A DNA stretch of 64,000 bases from Sphingomonas sp. S-NIH.Pt15_0812 (GCF_003951315.1 NZ_QLJH01000009.1:75733-139732); one strand, 5' to 3'. Counted from the first letter of the stretch, positions 9,652-18,949 are shown. Notes: generated from the sequence alone by a model not told the origin. A program made the numbers and translations.

Positions 9652-10079
9652 CAGGCGACGCGCTGGCCCGAGGCATCGACCACTTGCTCGCCGTCTTCCT
9701 TTGCAAATGCGCCGAGCTGATCGCTCGGCAGCAGATCGAGCACGGCTTCGGACGGCCGACAGAGCTTCACGCCGAGTGGCGAGACGACCAGCGGCCGGTT
9801 GATGAGGATCGGATGCGCCATCATCGCGTCCACCAGCGCGTCGTCGGACAGCGACGTGTCGCCCAGGCCCAGCTCGGCATAGGGCGTCCCCTTCTCGCGC
9901 AGCAGCTCGCGGGGCGTCATGCCGGCTCGGTCAATCAACTCGACCAGCAGCGCGTGTGTGGGCGGGGTTTTCAGATACTCGACCACATGCGGCTCGATGC
10001 CGGCATTGCGGATCATCGCCAGCGTGTTGCGCGACGTGCCGCACTCGGGATTGTGGTAGATGACGATATCGACGGCCAC
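9651..10079 (-). CDS. arsC: ArsC glutaredoxin-dependent arsenate reductase
   Basis: 142 residues from a GTG at 10079, giving [18 protein letters not shown]; the longer ATG frame to 10154 overlaps arsR and is unlikely. The catalytic cysteine is C13 in [10 protein letters not shown]. The conserved [23 protein letters not shown] supplies the arginines that bind arsenate. It follows the E. coli plasmid ArsC pattern nearly end to end, so it should use glutathione and glutaredoxin. It converts arsenate to arsenite for export by ArsB, the next gene. Confidence 0.95.
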   Translation of the reverse strand: MAVDIVIYHNPECGTSRNTLAMIRNAGIEPHVVEYLKTPPTHALLVELIDRAGMTPRELLREKGTPYAELGLGDTSLSDDALVDAMMAHPILINRPLVVSPLGVKLCRPSEAVLDLLPSDQLGAFAKEDGEQVVDASGQRVA

Positions 10080-10090
10080 AGGACGTCCTT

Positions 10091-10423
10091 TCAGCAGCAG
10101 GGGGTGAGTTCGGCGACGAGCGGCGCGCACAGCGCCGCATTGCCGGCGCAGCAATCCTTGACGAGGAACAGCGTCAGCGCGCGCAGGCCGTCCAGATCGG
10201 CACGGTAGATGATTGAGCGGCTATGCCGTTCGGAGCGGACCAAGCCGGCGCGCGCGAGGATGCCAAGATGCGCCGACATGGTGTTTTGCGGCACGTCGAG
10301 CTGGCGGGCGATATCGCCTGCGGCCATGCCGTCCGGCTCGTGACGCACCAGCAGGCGGAACACGTCGAGGCGCGTCCCTTGAGCGAGCGCGCCCAGCGCC
10401 ACTATGGCAGATTGGTTTTCCAT
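10091..10423 (-). CDS. arsR: ArsR-type arsenic-responsive repressor
   Basis: 110 residues with a winged helix (DIARQLDVPQNTMSAHLGILARAGLVRSER). There is no CxC in the recognition helix. Instead a C-terminal cluster C91, C92, C99, C109 and C110 is present. The CC-x6-C spacing recalls the Acidithiobacillus-type ArsR, where C-terminal cysteines bind As(III), so this is an independently evolved sensor site. It is the first gene of the ars operon and should repress it through the inverted repeat overlapping its start codon (10421-10446). Confidence 0.93.
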   Translation of the reverse strand: MENQSAIVALGALAQGTRLDVFRLLVRHEPDGMAAGDIARQLDVPQNTMSAHLGILARAGLVRSERHSRSIIYRADLDGLRALTLFLVKDCCAGNAALCAPLVAELTPCC

Positions 10424-10446
10424 ACATCCAGCATAGTGGATATATG
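10421..10446 (-). promoter_or_regulatory. Probable ArsR operator overlapping the arsR start
   Basis: CATACATCCA (10421-10430), six bases, then TGGATATATG (10437-10446): a 10-bp inverted repeat with a single mismatch. One arm includes the arsR start codon, so repressor binding would cover both promoter and translation start. That this is the ArsR site is inference from position and symmetry. Confidence 0.65.
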
Positions 10447-10486
10447 GCTCTGGTCCAGTGTTATGCCTTTAACAGGTCACAGCAAC

Positions 10487-10891
10487 TTAGGTGCTTGGAG
10501 CCAAGGCTTCGATGATCCGGCAGTCGGCGACGGTGTTGCGGCTACAGGAATCGATCAGCGCATCCAGTTCGCCGGCCAACGCCGTCAGGTCGGCGATCTT
10601 GTGGGTGATCGCATCGCGGTGCTGGTTGGCGATGACGTCGACAGCCATGCAGGATTGGTCGCGCCGGTCGGCAAGCCCCATCAATTCCCGCACCTGGTCG
10701 ATCGAGAAGCCGAGGTCGCGCGCGCGCCGAATGAAGGACAGGCGGCGGAGATGCGCGGCGTCATAGGTCCGGTAGTTCGAGGCCGATCGCGCCGGTGCCG
10801 GCAGCAGGCCGATCTGCTCGTAATAGCGGATCGTCTCGACCTTGGTGCCGGTCGCCCCGGCCAATTTTCCGATCGTCAGTTGGCCGGACAT
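10487..10891 (-). CDS. MerR-family metal-responsive regulator (CadR/PbrR-like)
   Basis: 134 residues from ATG at 10891; an 11-residue upstream extension would run into the operator. The N-terminal HTH (LTIGKLAGATGTKVETIRYY) is followed by the dimerisation helix. Cysteines at C81, C116 and C124 match the three-cysteine layout of MerR, CadR and PbrR sensors of soft divalent metals. It is divergent from the CDF exporter at 10963, with a perfect palindrome between them. Metal specificity (Cd, Pb, Zn or Hg) is not decided by sequence alone; the exporters nearby favour Cd/Zn/Co-type ions. Confidence 0.9.
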   Translation of the reverse strand: MSGQLTIGKLAGATGTKVETIRYYEQIGLLPAPARSASNYRTYDAAHLRRLSFIRRARDLGFSIDQVRELMGLADRRDQSCMAVDVIANQHRDAITHKIADLTALAGELDALIDSCSRNTVADCRIIEALAPST

Positions 10892-10896
10892 GGCGC

Positions 10897-10927
10897 TTGA
10901 CCCTCTAGTGACTAGAGGGTGCATATA
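10897..10927 (+). promoter_or_regulatory. MerR-type operator/promoter for the czc block
   Basis: TTGACC at 10897-10902, a 19-nt spacer and CATATA at 10922-10927. The spacer holds a perfect 9-3-9 palindrome, ACCCTCTAG (10900-10908) TGA CTAGAGGGT (10912-10920). An overlong spacer containing a dyad is the hallmark of MerR-activated promoters. It points toward the CDF gene at 10963. Confidence 0.8.
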
Positions 10928-10962
10928 GGCTGCCGGATCGATTCTATCGAGGTGGCGGAAAC

Positions 10963-11625
10963 ATGGCCTGCACGAGCTGCGCGTCCGACAAGGCGGGCAC
11001 TTTCAACGACCCCAAATGGCGGCGCGCGCTGTGGATTGCGCTTGCGATCAACGGCGCCATGTTCGGCGTCGAGATCGTCGCCGGCATCACCGGCGGATCG
11101 AAGGCGCTCCAAGCCGACGCGCTCGACTTCTTCGGCGACACCGCGAATTACGCGATCAGCCTTGGCGTCGCAGGGATGGCGATAGCGTGGCGCGCCCGTG
11201 CGGCCATGTTGAAGGGGGCGACCCTCGCGCTGCTCGACCTCTATGTTCTCGCCGCTGCGGGCTGGGCGGCCGCCCACGGCGCCGCGCCCCAGGCCGAGGT
11301 GATGGGGATCGTCGGCATCGCCGCGCTGATCGCAAACCTTGTGGTGGCGGTGATGCTCTATCGCTTCCGTGAGGGCGACGCGAACATGCGATCGGTCTGG
11401 ATCTGCTCGCGCAACGACGCGATCGGCAACATCGCCGTCGTCCTGGCCGCGGGCGGCGTCTTCGGCCTGAACAGTGCCTGGCCCGATCTTGTCGTCGCGG
11501 CACTGATGGCCGCGCTGGGATTGTCGGGCGGCATCCAGATCATGCGGCAGGCTCTTGCCGAGTTGCGGTCCTCCCCGCCTTCCGCGCCCGTCGATTTCCA
11601 GGGATCATTACATGGCAGCCGGTAA
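10963..11625 (+). CDS. Short CDF-family cation efflux protein
   Basis: 220 residues. The N-terminus MACTSCASDK is cysteine-containing. About six membrane segments follow, with the CDF metal-site motifs DALDFFGDTANY and CSRNDAIGNIAVV, in which Asp/Asn positions replace the usual HxxxD pairs. It lacks the cytoplasmic C-terminal domain of full CDF proteins and ends about 35 residues after the last helix. It probably exports a divalent metal by proton antiport. It is the first gene after the MerR-type promoter and heads the czc operon. Confidence 0.85.
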   Translation: MACTSCASDKAGTFNDPKWRRALWIALAINGAMFGVEIVAGITGGSKALQADALDFFGDTANYAISLGVAGMAIAWRARAAMLKGATLALLDLYVLAAAGWAAAHGAAPQAEVMGIVGIAALIANLVVAVMLYRFREGDANMRSVWICSRNDAIGNIAVVLAAGGVFGLNSAWPDLVVAALMAALGLSGGIQIMRQALAELRSSPPSAPVDFQGSLHGSR

Positions 11626-11977
11626 ACTGCTACGCGCAGGGCCGATGCACCGTTTGTCGGCTCTCTTCCTCTGTCTGATGCTCGTGCTGACGCTCGGGTT
11701 CGGATCGGTCGCGCATGCGGCCGAGGGTCCGGGCGTCGAGGTTTCCGTGGGCACCGCGATCGGCCATGCCGATGGCGATGGCGATCAGGTGCCGGCCGAT
11801 AGCCAGAAGGGCTATCCGCATCATCATGGTGGATGCCACGGCCACGATATCGGCGTTCCGATGGCGCCCGATCCCGTGGCGTCCGTCACCGGAATGCGCG
11901 TAGCCTTGTCGGCATGGGACAAGGGGCCGATGCCGCGCGCACCTTCGGACCCGGCGCTGCGACCGCCCCAAGCCTGA
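11612..11977 (+). CDS. His-rich secreted protein of the czc operon
   Basis: 121 residues if started at ATG 11612, which has AGGGA seven bases upstream and overlaps the CDF gene end; ATG 11645 is an alternative. A signal peptide (MHRLSALFLCLMLVLTLGFGSVAHA) leads to a short mature chain with GYPHHHGGCHGHDIG, a plausible metal-binding cluster. I recognise no named family beyond small periplasmic His-rich proteins found before czcC genes. The likely role is periplasmic metal buffering. The C-terminus is Pro/Ala-rich. Confidence 0.65.
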   Translation: MAAGKLLRAGPMHRLSALFLCLMLVLTLGFGSVAHAAEGPGVEVSVGTAIGHADGDGDQVPADSQKGYPHHHGGCHGHDIGVPMAPDPVASVTGMRVALSAWDKGPMPRAPSDPALRPPQA

Positions 11978-12042
11978 GCGACGTCTAAGCTCCGCCGGGC
12001 ACACCCGCGCGGAATCCAGCGTTTGTCAGGAGTCCGTTACCC

Positions 12043-13308
12043 ATGCAGCGTTTTATCGCGGCCTTTTTGGCCGTGGCGTCGTGCGCGTCGATCGCGCACG
12101 CGCAATCATCCGAGCCGGCATCGACCAGTCCCCCGCTCACGCTCGAGCGCGCGCTAACTCTTGCCGGCGCAGCCGCGCCTACGCTCGAAGCAGCGACAGC
12201 GGGCGTGCGGGCGGCCGAGGCCGGTCGCACCGTTGCCGGCTACCGTCCCAACCCGTTGATCGTCGCCGAAACCGAAAATATCGCCGGTAGCGGCCAGTAT
12301 CGCGGCGTGCGCAGCGCCGAGACGACGGCAGGGCTGGCGTTTCCGATCGAGCTGGGGGGCAAGCGCTCGGCGCGGATTGCGGTCGCCGACGCGATCGGCA
12401 ATCGCGCCCGGATCGGCTCGGCCCTTGCCGAGGCCGATCTACGTCTCGCCGTCACCCAACTCTATATCGAGGCCACTGCGGCGGAACGGCGTCTCGTCAC
12501 CGCGCGCGAACAGGCGGGCATCGCTCGCGAGGCATTGCGTGCGGCCGGAGTTCGCGTGCAGGCCGGGCGTGCCTCGCCGCTCGAACAGCAGCGCGCCGAC
12601 GTGCTGCGCATCAACGCCGAGACCGCGGTGGAGCGCGCGCAGCGCCTTGCCGACGTCGCCCGCGACAATCTGGCGCGCCGGATCGGGCAGCCCGTCACCG
12701 GCGTGCTCGACATGGCATGGTACGATCGCATCGAGGGCTATGGGCCGGCGCAGCCGATCGCACCGGCCGGCACGCTCGCGCTCGCCGCGGCGCACGCCGA
12801 TGCAACCACCGCCGAGGCGCAGGTCAGGCTTGCCCGATCGCAGCGCATTCCCGACGTGACGCTCAGCGCCAGCGCGCGGCGTCTCGAAGCGACGAACGAC
12901 GTCGCCGCGGTGTTCGGCGTGTCGATCCCGATCCCCCTCTTCAACAGTGGTCGTGCGAGCGTGACGCAGGCGCGCGCGCAGAGCGATCAGGCACAGGCGC
13001 TCCGGCGCGCGGCCGAGCTGGACACCGCACAGGACATCGCCCGCGCCCAGGTCGAGGTGGCGAATGCGGCCACGTCCGCCCGCAACGCCAGCGGACCGGC
13101 GCTCGCATCGGCGACCGAAGCCGCGCGTATCGCGCGGATCGGCTACCGCGAGGGCAAGTTCGGGCAGCTCGACCTTCTCGATGCCGAACGCACCCTGTCC
13201 GAGACGCGCACCGCCGCGATCGACGCGCTCGCCACCTATCATGACGCCAAGGCACGCCTGGAACGGCTCGTTGCCGCGGCGCCCTCGCTCGAGGAAAACG
13301 ACCGATGA
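12043..13308 (+). CDS. czcC: CzcC-like outer-membrane efflux protein
   Basis: 421 residues of the TolC/OMF family. A signal peptide ends at IAHAQ, followed by two repeats of the coiled-coil/barrel pattern (for example PNPLIVAETENI and GYREGKFGQLDLLDAERTLSETR, the latter typical of CzcC). It forms the outer-membrane channel of a tripartite RND metal pump with the two downstream genes. A good Shine-Dalgarno (CAGGAG) precedes the ATG. The stop overlaps the czcB start by 4 bp. Confidence 0.92.
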   Translation: MQRFIAAFLAVASCASIAHAQSSEPASTSPPLTLERALTLAGAAAPTLEAATAGVRAAEAGRTVAGYRPNPLIVAETENIAGSGQYRGVRSAETTAGLAFPIELGGKRSARIAVADAIGNRARIGSALAEADLRLAVTQLYIEATAAERRLVTAREQAGIAREALRAAGVRVQAGRASPLEQQRADVLRINAETAVERAQRLADVARDNLARRIGQPVTGVLDMAWYDRIEGYGPAQPIAPAGTLALAAAHADATTAEAQVRLARSQRIPDVTLSASARRLEATNDVAAVFGVSIPIPLFNSGRASVTQARAQSDQAQALRRAAELDTAQDIARAQVEVANAATSARNASGPALASATEAARIARIGYREGKFGQLDLLDAERTLSETRTAAIDALATYHDAKARLERLVAAAPSLEENDR

Positions 13309-14471
13309 AGAAGAACTTAGTGCGGGCGCTCGCGCCCGTGACATTGGCGATCCTCCTGATTGGGTGCGGCAAAGGCGGTAGCGAGGCGGGCGGCAGTGCC
13401 GGCGCCGAGAAGACAGAGGCGGCCGAAGGTGCCAAGGCCAAGGAAGCCCCCAAGGATATCGTCACCCTGTCCGCCCAGCAGATCGCGGACGCCGGCATTG
13501 AGGTCACGCGACCGACCGTGGGCGGCGAAGCAGGCGCGATCGAGCTGTCGGCGACGATCGAGGGCGACCCGCAGGGCGTCCAGGTGGTGTCGGCAGCGGT
13601 CGGAGGACGGCTCGTCTCGCTGACCCGCAACCTTGGCCAGTCGGTCGGGCGCGGCGATCCGCTCGCAATCATCGAGAGCCGGGAGGCGGCCTCGCTCAAG
13701 GCCGAGGTAGAAGCGGCGCGCGCGCGCGCCGCCCTCGCCCAATCGAACCTGCGACGCGAGCAGCGCCTGTTCGCCGAGCGCGTATCGCCCGAACAGGATC
13801 TCGTCGCCGCGCGCACGGCCGCCACGGAAGCCAGCATCGCGCTGCGCCTGGCCCAGCAGCAATTGTCGGCGACCGGTAGCGGGGGTGGTGCGCTCAACCG
13901 CATCGCCGTGCGCTCGCCGATCGGCGGTCAGGTCATCGCGCGCTCCGCCACGCTCGGCCAGACGGTCGCGGCCGACGCCGAACTGTTCCGGGTCGCCAAT
14001 CTCTCCAAGGTCACTGTCACGACGTCGCTGGTGCCGAACGATGCGGGTCGTGTGAAGCCGGGTGCGCGCGTCGAGGTGACGGCGTCCGGCCGTCGCCAAG
14101 AGGGTCGCGTGACGTTCGTCTCGCCCGTGCTCGACGAAACCACCCGACTGGTGCCGGTGATCGCAACGCTCGACAATGCCGGCAGCACGTGGCGGGTCGG
14201 CGAGACGGTCAATGTGTCGATCCTCGTGCCCGCCAGCGGGGATCGCACCGTCGCCGTGCCATCGGCCGCGGTGCAGATGATCGAGGACAAGCCGTTCGTC
14301 TTCGTCCGCACCGCGACCGGCTTCCGCGCGACCCCGGTGACACTCGGCCGGACCAACGGCGGTCAGGTCGTCGTGACGTCGGGTCTCACCGGCTCGGAGC
14401 GGATCGCGTCCACCAACAGCTTCACGCTCAAGGCCGAACTCGGCAAGGGCGCGGCCGAGGACGAGGACTGA
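13305..14471 (+). CDS. czcB: CzcB-like RND periplasmic adaptor, lipoprotein
   Basis: 388 residues. The lipobox LLIGC near residue 23 predicts inner-membrane lipid anchoring. Next come an Ala/Glu/Lys-rich linker, a barrel-sandwich hybrid domain (GGRLVSLTRNLGQSVGRGDPLAIIESREAA), an alpha hairpin (residues ~125-185) and beta-barrel and membrane-proximal domains. It links CzcA in the inner membrane with CzcC and may deliver metal. No Met-rich or CusF-like extension is present, unlike the cusB gene at 28648. Confidence 0.92.
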   Translation: MKKNLVRALAPVTLAILLIGCGKGGSEAGGSAGAEKTEAAEGAKAKEAPKDIVTLSAQQIADAGIEVTRPTVGGEAGAIELSATIEGDPQGVQVVSAAVGGRLVSLTRNLGQSVGRGDPLAIIESREAASLKAEVEAARARAALAQSNLRREQRLFAERVSPEQDLVAARTAATEASIALRLAQQQLSATGSGGGALNRIAVRSPIGGQVIARSATLGQTVAADAELFRVANLSKVTVTTSLVPNDAGRVKPGARVEVTASGRRQEGRVTFVSPVLDETTRLVPVIATLDNAGSTWRVGETVNVSILVPASGDRTVAVPSAAVQMIEDKPFVFVRTATGFRATPVTLGRTNGGQVVVTSGLTGSERIASTNSFTLKAELGKGAAEDED

Positions 14472-14474
14472 GCC

Positions 14475-17400
14475 ATGATCGGTCGCATCGTCACCCTGTC
14501 CGTCGAGAAGCGCTGGCTTGTCCTGCTTCTCACGATCGCCGCGGCGTTGCTCGGGATCGGCGCGCTGCGCCAGCTCCCGATCGACGCCGTTCCCGACATC
14601 ACCAACAACCAGGTGCAGATCAACGTCGTCGCCCCTGCCCTCTCGCCCGATCAGATCGAGAAGCAGGTCGCCTTCACCGTCGAGACGGCGCTCGCCGGCA
14701 TCCCGGGCCTAGAATATACCCGTTCGCTCAGTCGGAACGGCTTCGCGCAGATCACCGCCGTCTTCACCGAGAAGACCGACATCTACTTTGCGCGGGCGCA
14801 GGTGGCGGAGCGGCTGCGCACTGCCGAGGAAGACCTGCCGCAAGGCGTGAACCCGGAGATGGGACCGATCGCGACCGGGCTCGGCGATATCTTCATGTGG
14901 ACGGTCGAATATCGTGAACTCGATCAGGTCCATCATCGCAACGGCGAACCCGGGCTGCAACGCGACGGCAGCTACATCACGCCCGAAGGCGATCACCTCG
15001 TCAGCGCGGCGGACAAGGCGACCTACCTGCGCACCGTGCAGGACTGGATCGTCACGCCACAGCTCAAGAGCGCGGCGGGGCTTGCCGGCGTCGACTCCCT
15101 CGGCGGCTACACCAAGGAATATCTCGTCGTTCCCGACGTGCAGCGGATGGCCGCGATGCGCCTCACGCTGCAGGATTTGACGACGGCACTCGACCGCAAC
15201 AACACCAGTGCCGGCGCTGGCGTCGTCAACCGCAACGGCGAAGGGCTTGCCGTCCGCTCGGACGGCCGCGTGCGCAATGCCGACGAGCTGGCCCGAACCG
15301 TCGTCGCCACCCGCGAGGGCGTGCCGATCCTGCTCAACCAGATCGCGACCGTTCGCACTGGCCAGGCGCTTCGCATGGGTTCGGCATCCGAGAACGGCCA
15401 TGAGGTCGTGGTCGGGACCGCGGTCATGCGGATCGGCGAGAACAGCCGCACCGTATCAACGGGCGTGGCCGAGCGGCTGACGCAGATCGGCCGTTCGCTG
15501 CCGGTCGACGTGGTGGTGAAGCCGGTTATGAACCGGACCGAGCTGGTGAACTCCACCATTTCCACGGTTGCCCGCAACCTCGCCGAAGGCGCGGTGCTGG
15601 TCATCGTCGTCCTGTTCGCGCTGCTCGGCAATTTCCGGGCGGCGCTGATCGCCGCGTTCGTCATCCCCATCACGATGCTGCTCACCAGCATCGGCATGCT
15701 GGAAGCCGGCGTGTCCGCCAATCTGATGAGCCTCGGTGCGCTCGATTTCGGCCTGATCGTCGACGGTGCCGTCATCATCGTCGAGAACGCGCTGCGCCGT
15801 CTTGCCGAGGCGCAGCATGACCGTGAGGGCGAGCTGACGATGCAACAGCGGCTCGGCCTGGTCGCTGCGTCCGCGCGAGAGATGATCCGCCCGTCCGTTT
15901 ACGGGCAGGCGATCATCATCCTCGTCTATGCCCCGCTCCTCACCTTCACCGGTGTCGAGGGCAAGATGTTCGAGCCGATGGCACTCACCGTCATCATCGC
16001 GCTCGTCTTTGCTTTCATCCTGTCGCTGACCTTCGTGCCCGCGGCCATTGCCATCTGGCTCAGCAAGCGGGTGGAAGAGAAGGAAAGTCGGGTCGTAGCG
16101 TTCCTGCGGCAGCGCTACGAACCGGGGCTCGACGCGGCGATGCGGCGGCCGAGCTTGACGGTCGGCGTCGCGGTCGGCGCGCTGGCGCTCGCCGGCGTCG
16201 CCTTCACCACCCTGGGCCAGGAGTTCCTGCCCCAGCTCGATGAGGGCAATGTCCTCGTGCAGGCGGTCCGCATCCCCGGCACATCGGTCGACCAGAGCCA
16301 AGCGATGCAGTTCCAGGTCGAAAAGGCGCTCGCCAAGGCGCCGGAGGTTCGGTTCGCTTTCTCGCGCACCGGCACGTCCGAGATCGCGTCCGACCCGATG
16401 CCGGCGAATGCGACCGACACGTTCGTCATCCTCAAGCCCAAGGGGGAATGGCCGGACCCCGGCCTGTCCAAGGAGGCACTGGTCGAGCGGCTGGAAAAGC
16501 GGCTCTCCGCGCTGCCGGGCAATGCCTATGAGATCACCCAGCCCATCCAGATGCGCTTCAACGAGCTGATCGCGGGCGTGCGCGGTGACATCGCGATCAA
16601 GGTGTTCGGCGACGACTTCGGCGAGATGAACGCGACCGCCAATCGCATCGCCGGCATCCTGCGCCGGACACAAGGCGCGGCAGACGTGCGTGTCGAGCAG
16701 ACCGAGGGGCTGCCAATGCTCGATATCCGCCCCAACCGCACCGCCATGTCGCGGGTCGGGGTGACGGCGGGCGACGTACAGGACACCGTCGCCGCAGCGA
16801 TCGGGGGCAGGCAGGCGGGCGTCATCTTCGAAGGCGATCGACGCTTCCCGGTCGTGATCCGGATGGCGGAAAGCTCACGGTCCGACCTGACCGCGGTCGC
16901 CCAAGTGCCCGTGCCTACCGCCAGCGGCGGTTTCGTGCCGCTGTCGACGGTCGCGGATATCGCCGTGGTCGACGGCCCCAACCAGATCAGCCGCGAGAAT
17001 GGGAAGCGGCGTGTCGTGGTGCAGGCGAATGTCCGCGACCGCGACGTGGCAGGCGTCGTCGCCGACACGCGCGCTGCGATCGACGCCCAGGTGAAACTGC
17101 CTGCCGGCACCTATCTCGAATGGGGCGGACAGTTCGAGAATCTGGCATCCGCGCGGGACCGGCTCGCCATCGTCGTTCCGATCTGCTTCGCCGTCATCAT
17201 GCTGTTGCTCTACGGAGCGCTCGGTTCGGTGCGCGATGCACTGATCGTGTTCACCGGGGTGCCGCTGGCGCTGGTGGGCGGCGTGCTGGCGCTGGTGTTG
17301 CGGGGAATGCCCTTCTCCATTTCCGCGGCCGTCGGCTTCATCGCGCTTTCGGGTATCGCCGTCCTTAACGGGCTGGTCATGGTGTCCTCCATCCACGACC

Positions 17401-17702
17401 TGATGCGCGCCGGCGTGGATCGGGCTGTAGCGGCCCACCAAGGGGCACTTGCCAGGCTCAGGCCGGTGGCGATGACCGCGCTCGTCGCATCGCTCGGTTT
17501 CGTGCCGATGGCGTTGGGCCACGGTGCCGGCGCCGAGGTGCAGAAACCCCTCGCCACCGTCGTCATTGGTGGCCTGATTTCGGCGACGCTGCTGACCTTG
17601 TTCGTGCTGCCGACGCTCTACGCGCGCTTCGGCACGCGCACGCTGTCGGCACCGTCGAGTGACCATCTCGAACTGCCCCCCCTCCCCGCTCCGGCACATT
17701 GA
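14475..17702 (+). CDS. czcA: CzcA-like heavy-metal RND permease
   Basis: 1075 residues of the HME-RND family with twelve expected membrane helices and two large periplasmic loops. The HME1-type signature DFGLIVDGAVIIVENALRR in helix 4 contains the acidic proton-relay residues of Co/Zn/Cd transporters. GTSEIASDPMPANATDTFVIL in the second loop is also CzcA-like and differs from the CusA version at 30144. It drives proton-coupled export of divalent cations (Co, Zn, Cd, possibly Ni). The exact ion is not resolved by sequence. Confidence 0.94.
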   Translation: MIGRIVTLSVEKRWLVLLLTIAAALLGIGALRQLPIDAVPDITNNQVQINVVAPALSPDQIEKQVAFTVETALAGIPGLEYTRSLSRNGFAQITAVFTEKTDIYFARAQVAERLRTAEEDLPQGVNPEMGPIATGLGDIFMWTVEYRELDQVHHRNGEPGLQRDGSYITPEGDHLVSAADKATYLRTVQDWIVTPQLKSAAGLAGVDSLGGYTKEYLVVPDVQRMAAMRLTLQDLTTALDRNNTSAGAGVVNRNGEGLAVRSDGRVRNADELARTVVATREGVPILLNQIATVRTGQALRMGSASENGHEVVVGTAVMRIGENSRTVSTGVAERLTQIGRSLPVDVVVKPVMNRTELVNSTISTVARNLAEGAVLVIVVLFALLGNFRAALIAAFVIPITMLLTSIGMLEAGVSANLMSLGALDFGLIVDGAVIIVENALRRLAEAQHDREGELTMQQRLGLVAASAREMIRPSVYGQAIIILVYAPLLTFTGVEGKMFEPMALTVIIALVFAFILSLTFVPAAIAIWLSKRVEEKESRVVAFLRQRYEPGLDAAMRRPSLTVGVAVGALALAGVAFTTLGQEFLPQLDEGNVLVQAVRIPGTSVDQSQAMQFQVEKALAKAPEVRFAFSRTGTSEIASDPMPANATDTFVILKPKGEWPDPGLSKEALVERLEKRLSALPGNAYEITQPIQMRFNELIAGVRGDIAIKVFGDDFGEMNATANRIAGILRRTQGAADVRVEQTEGLPMLDIRPNRTAMSRVGVTAGDVQDTVAAAIGGRQAGVIFEGDRRFPVVIRMAESSRSDLTAVAQVPVPTASGGFVPLSTVADIAVVDGPNQISRENGKRRVVVQANVRDRDVAGVVADTRAAIDAQVKLPAGTYLEWGGQFENLASARDRLAIVVPICFAVIMLLLYGALGSVRDALIVFTGVPLALVGGVLALVLRGMPFSISAAVGFIALSGIAVLNGLVMVSSIHDLMRAGVDRAVAAHQGALARLRPVAMTALVASLGFVPMALGHGAGAEVQKPLATVVIGGLISATLLTLFVLPTLYARFGTRTLSAPSSDHLELPPLPAPAH

Positions 17703-17713
17703 AAGACCAGACG

Positions 17714-18628
17714 ATGCACGACCATGCAGCGGGCGGACACGCCCACGATCACACTGCCGGGGCCAACGCCAAGATGCTGGGGTGGGCGCTGGCCCTGACC
17801 ACCGTCTATCTCGTCGCCGAAGTCGTCGGCGCGTTCGTCTTCAACAGCCTCGCCCTGCTGTCCGACGCGGCGCACATGCTGACCGATGTTGCCGCGCTGG
17901 TGATCGCGCTGCTGGCGATCCGGTTCGGCCAGAAGCCGGCCGACGACAAGCGGACGTTCGGTTACAAGAGATTCGAGATCCTCGCCGCGGCCTTCAACGC
18001 GCTGCTGCTGTTCGCGGTTGCGATCTACGTGTTAGTGGAGGCCGTCCAGCGCTTCCGTCAGCCCGAAGCCGTCCAGTCTACCGGCATGATGATCGTCGCC
18101 GCGATCGGGCTCGTGGTGAACCTCGTATCCATGAAGCTTCTGACGTCGGGCAAGGACGCCAGCATGAACGTCAAGGGCGCCTACCTCGAGGTATGGGCGG
18201 ACATGATCGGCTCGATCGGCGTGATCGCGGGCGCGCTTGCAATCCGCTTTACGGGATGGACATGGGTCGATCCGATCGTCGCGGTGGGCATCGGTTTATG
18301 GGTGTTGCCACGGACCTGGGTGTTGCTCCGCGATACCACCAACGTGCTGCTCGAAGGCGTCCCCGGTGGGATCAAACTGCCTGAGCTGCGCGCCGGGATC
18401 GCCGGGCTTCCCGGCGTGGCCGGAGTTCACGACCTCCACGTCTGGTCGATGTCGTCGGACGACATTACCTGCACCGCCCACGTCACCCTCGGCGAGGGCG
18501 CAGATGCCGATGCTGTCCGCAAAGCGGTTGCGGATACGCTCAATCGTCGGTTCGGCATCGAGCATTGCACGATCCAGACCGAGGCGCCGGCCGAAGCGTG
18601 CGAAGATGCCGGGCACCTGCACCCGTGA
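17714..18628 (+). CDS. czcD: CzcD-like CDF cation exporter
   Basis: 304 residues from ATG 17714; a TTG at 17699 overlapping the czcA stop is possible but weaker. The His-rich start (HDHAAGGHAHDHTAG), six helices with the metal-site motifs SDAAHMLTDV and EVWADMIGSI, and a full cytoplasmic ferredoxin-like C-terminal domain (GVAGVHDLHVWSM) mark a classic CzcD/ZitB-type protein. It exports Zn, Cd or Co into the periplasm, from where CzcCBA can remove them. It is co-transcribed with czcCBA. Confidence 0.93.
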   Translation: MHDHAAGGHAHDHTAGANAKMLGWALALTTVYLVAEVVGAFVFNSLALLSDAAHMLTDVAALVIALLAIRFGQKPADDKRTFGYKRFEILAAAFNALLLFAVAIYVLVEAVQRFRQPEAVQSTGMMIVAAIGLVVNLVSMKLLTSGKDASMNVKGAYLEVWADMIGSIGVIAGALAIRFTGWTWVDPIVAVGIGLWVLPRTWVLLRDTTNVLLEGVPGGIKLPELRAGIAGLPGVAGVHDLHVWSMSSDDITCTAHVTLGEGADADAVRKAVADTLNRRFGIEHCTIQTEAPAEACEDAGHLHP

Positions 18629-18635
18629 ACGCGCG

Positions 18636-18881
18636 ATGACGATAAGAGGAAGGCGGCTGCGTTGGACGAACGAGACCGATGCAGAGCTTCGTCAGCGGAT
18701 TGCCGCGAGACAGCCTTTGGCGAAGATCGCGAGGGAAATGGGTAGGACGATGGATGGTGTTCGAGGAAGGGCGGCTGCGCTGCGAATCACGCTTCCTTCA
18801 CCGACGCGCCCTTGGCGCGAGACGGTGAAGCGGAGCCCCATGCCGAAGGTAGTGGAGGATCAGATAACCGGGGACGAGTAA
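18636..18881 (+). CDS. Small basic HTH-like protein, function unknown
   Basis: 81 residues starting 7 bp after czcD on the same strand. RRLRWTNETDAELRQRIAARQPLAKIAREMGRTMDGVRGRAAALRI reads like a Myb/SANT- or GcrA-like helix-turn-helix: an initial WTxExDxxL, then a short HTH. It may be a small DNA-binding regulator transcribed with the czc genes. I assign no name. There is no evident membrane or metal site. Confidence 0.6.
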   Translation: MTIRGRRLRWTNETDAELRQRIAARQPLAKIAREMGRTMDGVRGRAAALRITLPSPTRPWRETVKRSPMPKVVEDQITGDE

Positions 18882-18949
18882 AGACCCGTGAGGGCGGACC
18901 GCGCGCCACACGTATCTATTCTGGCGGGGGCCAAAATGGAGAACTAACG

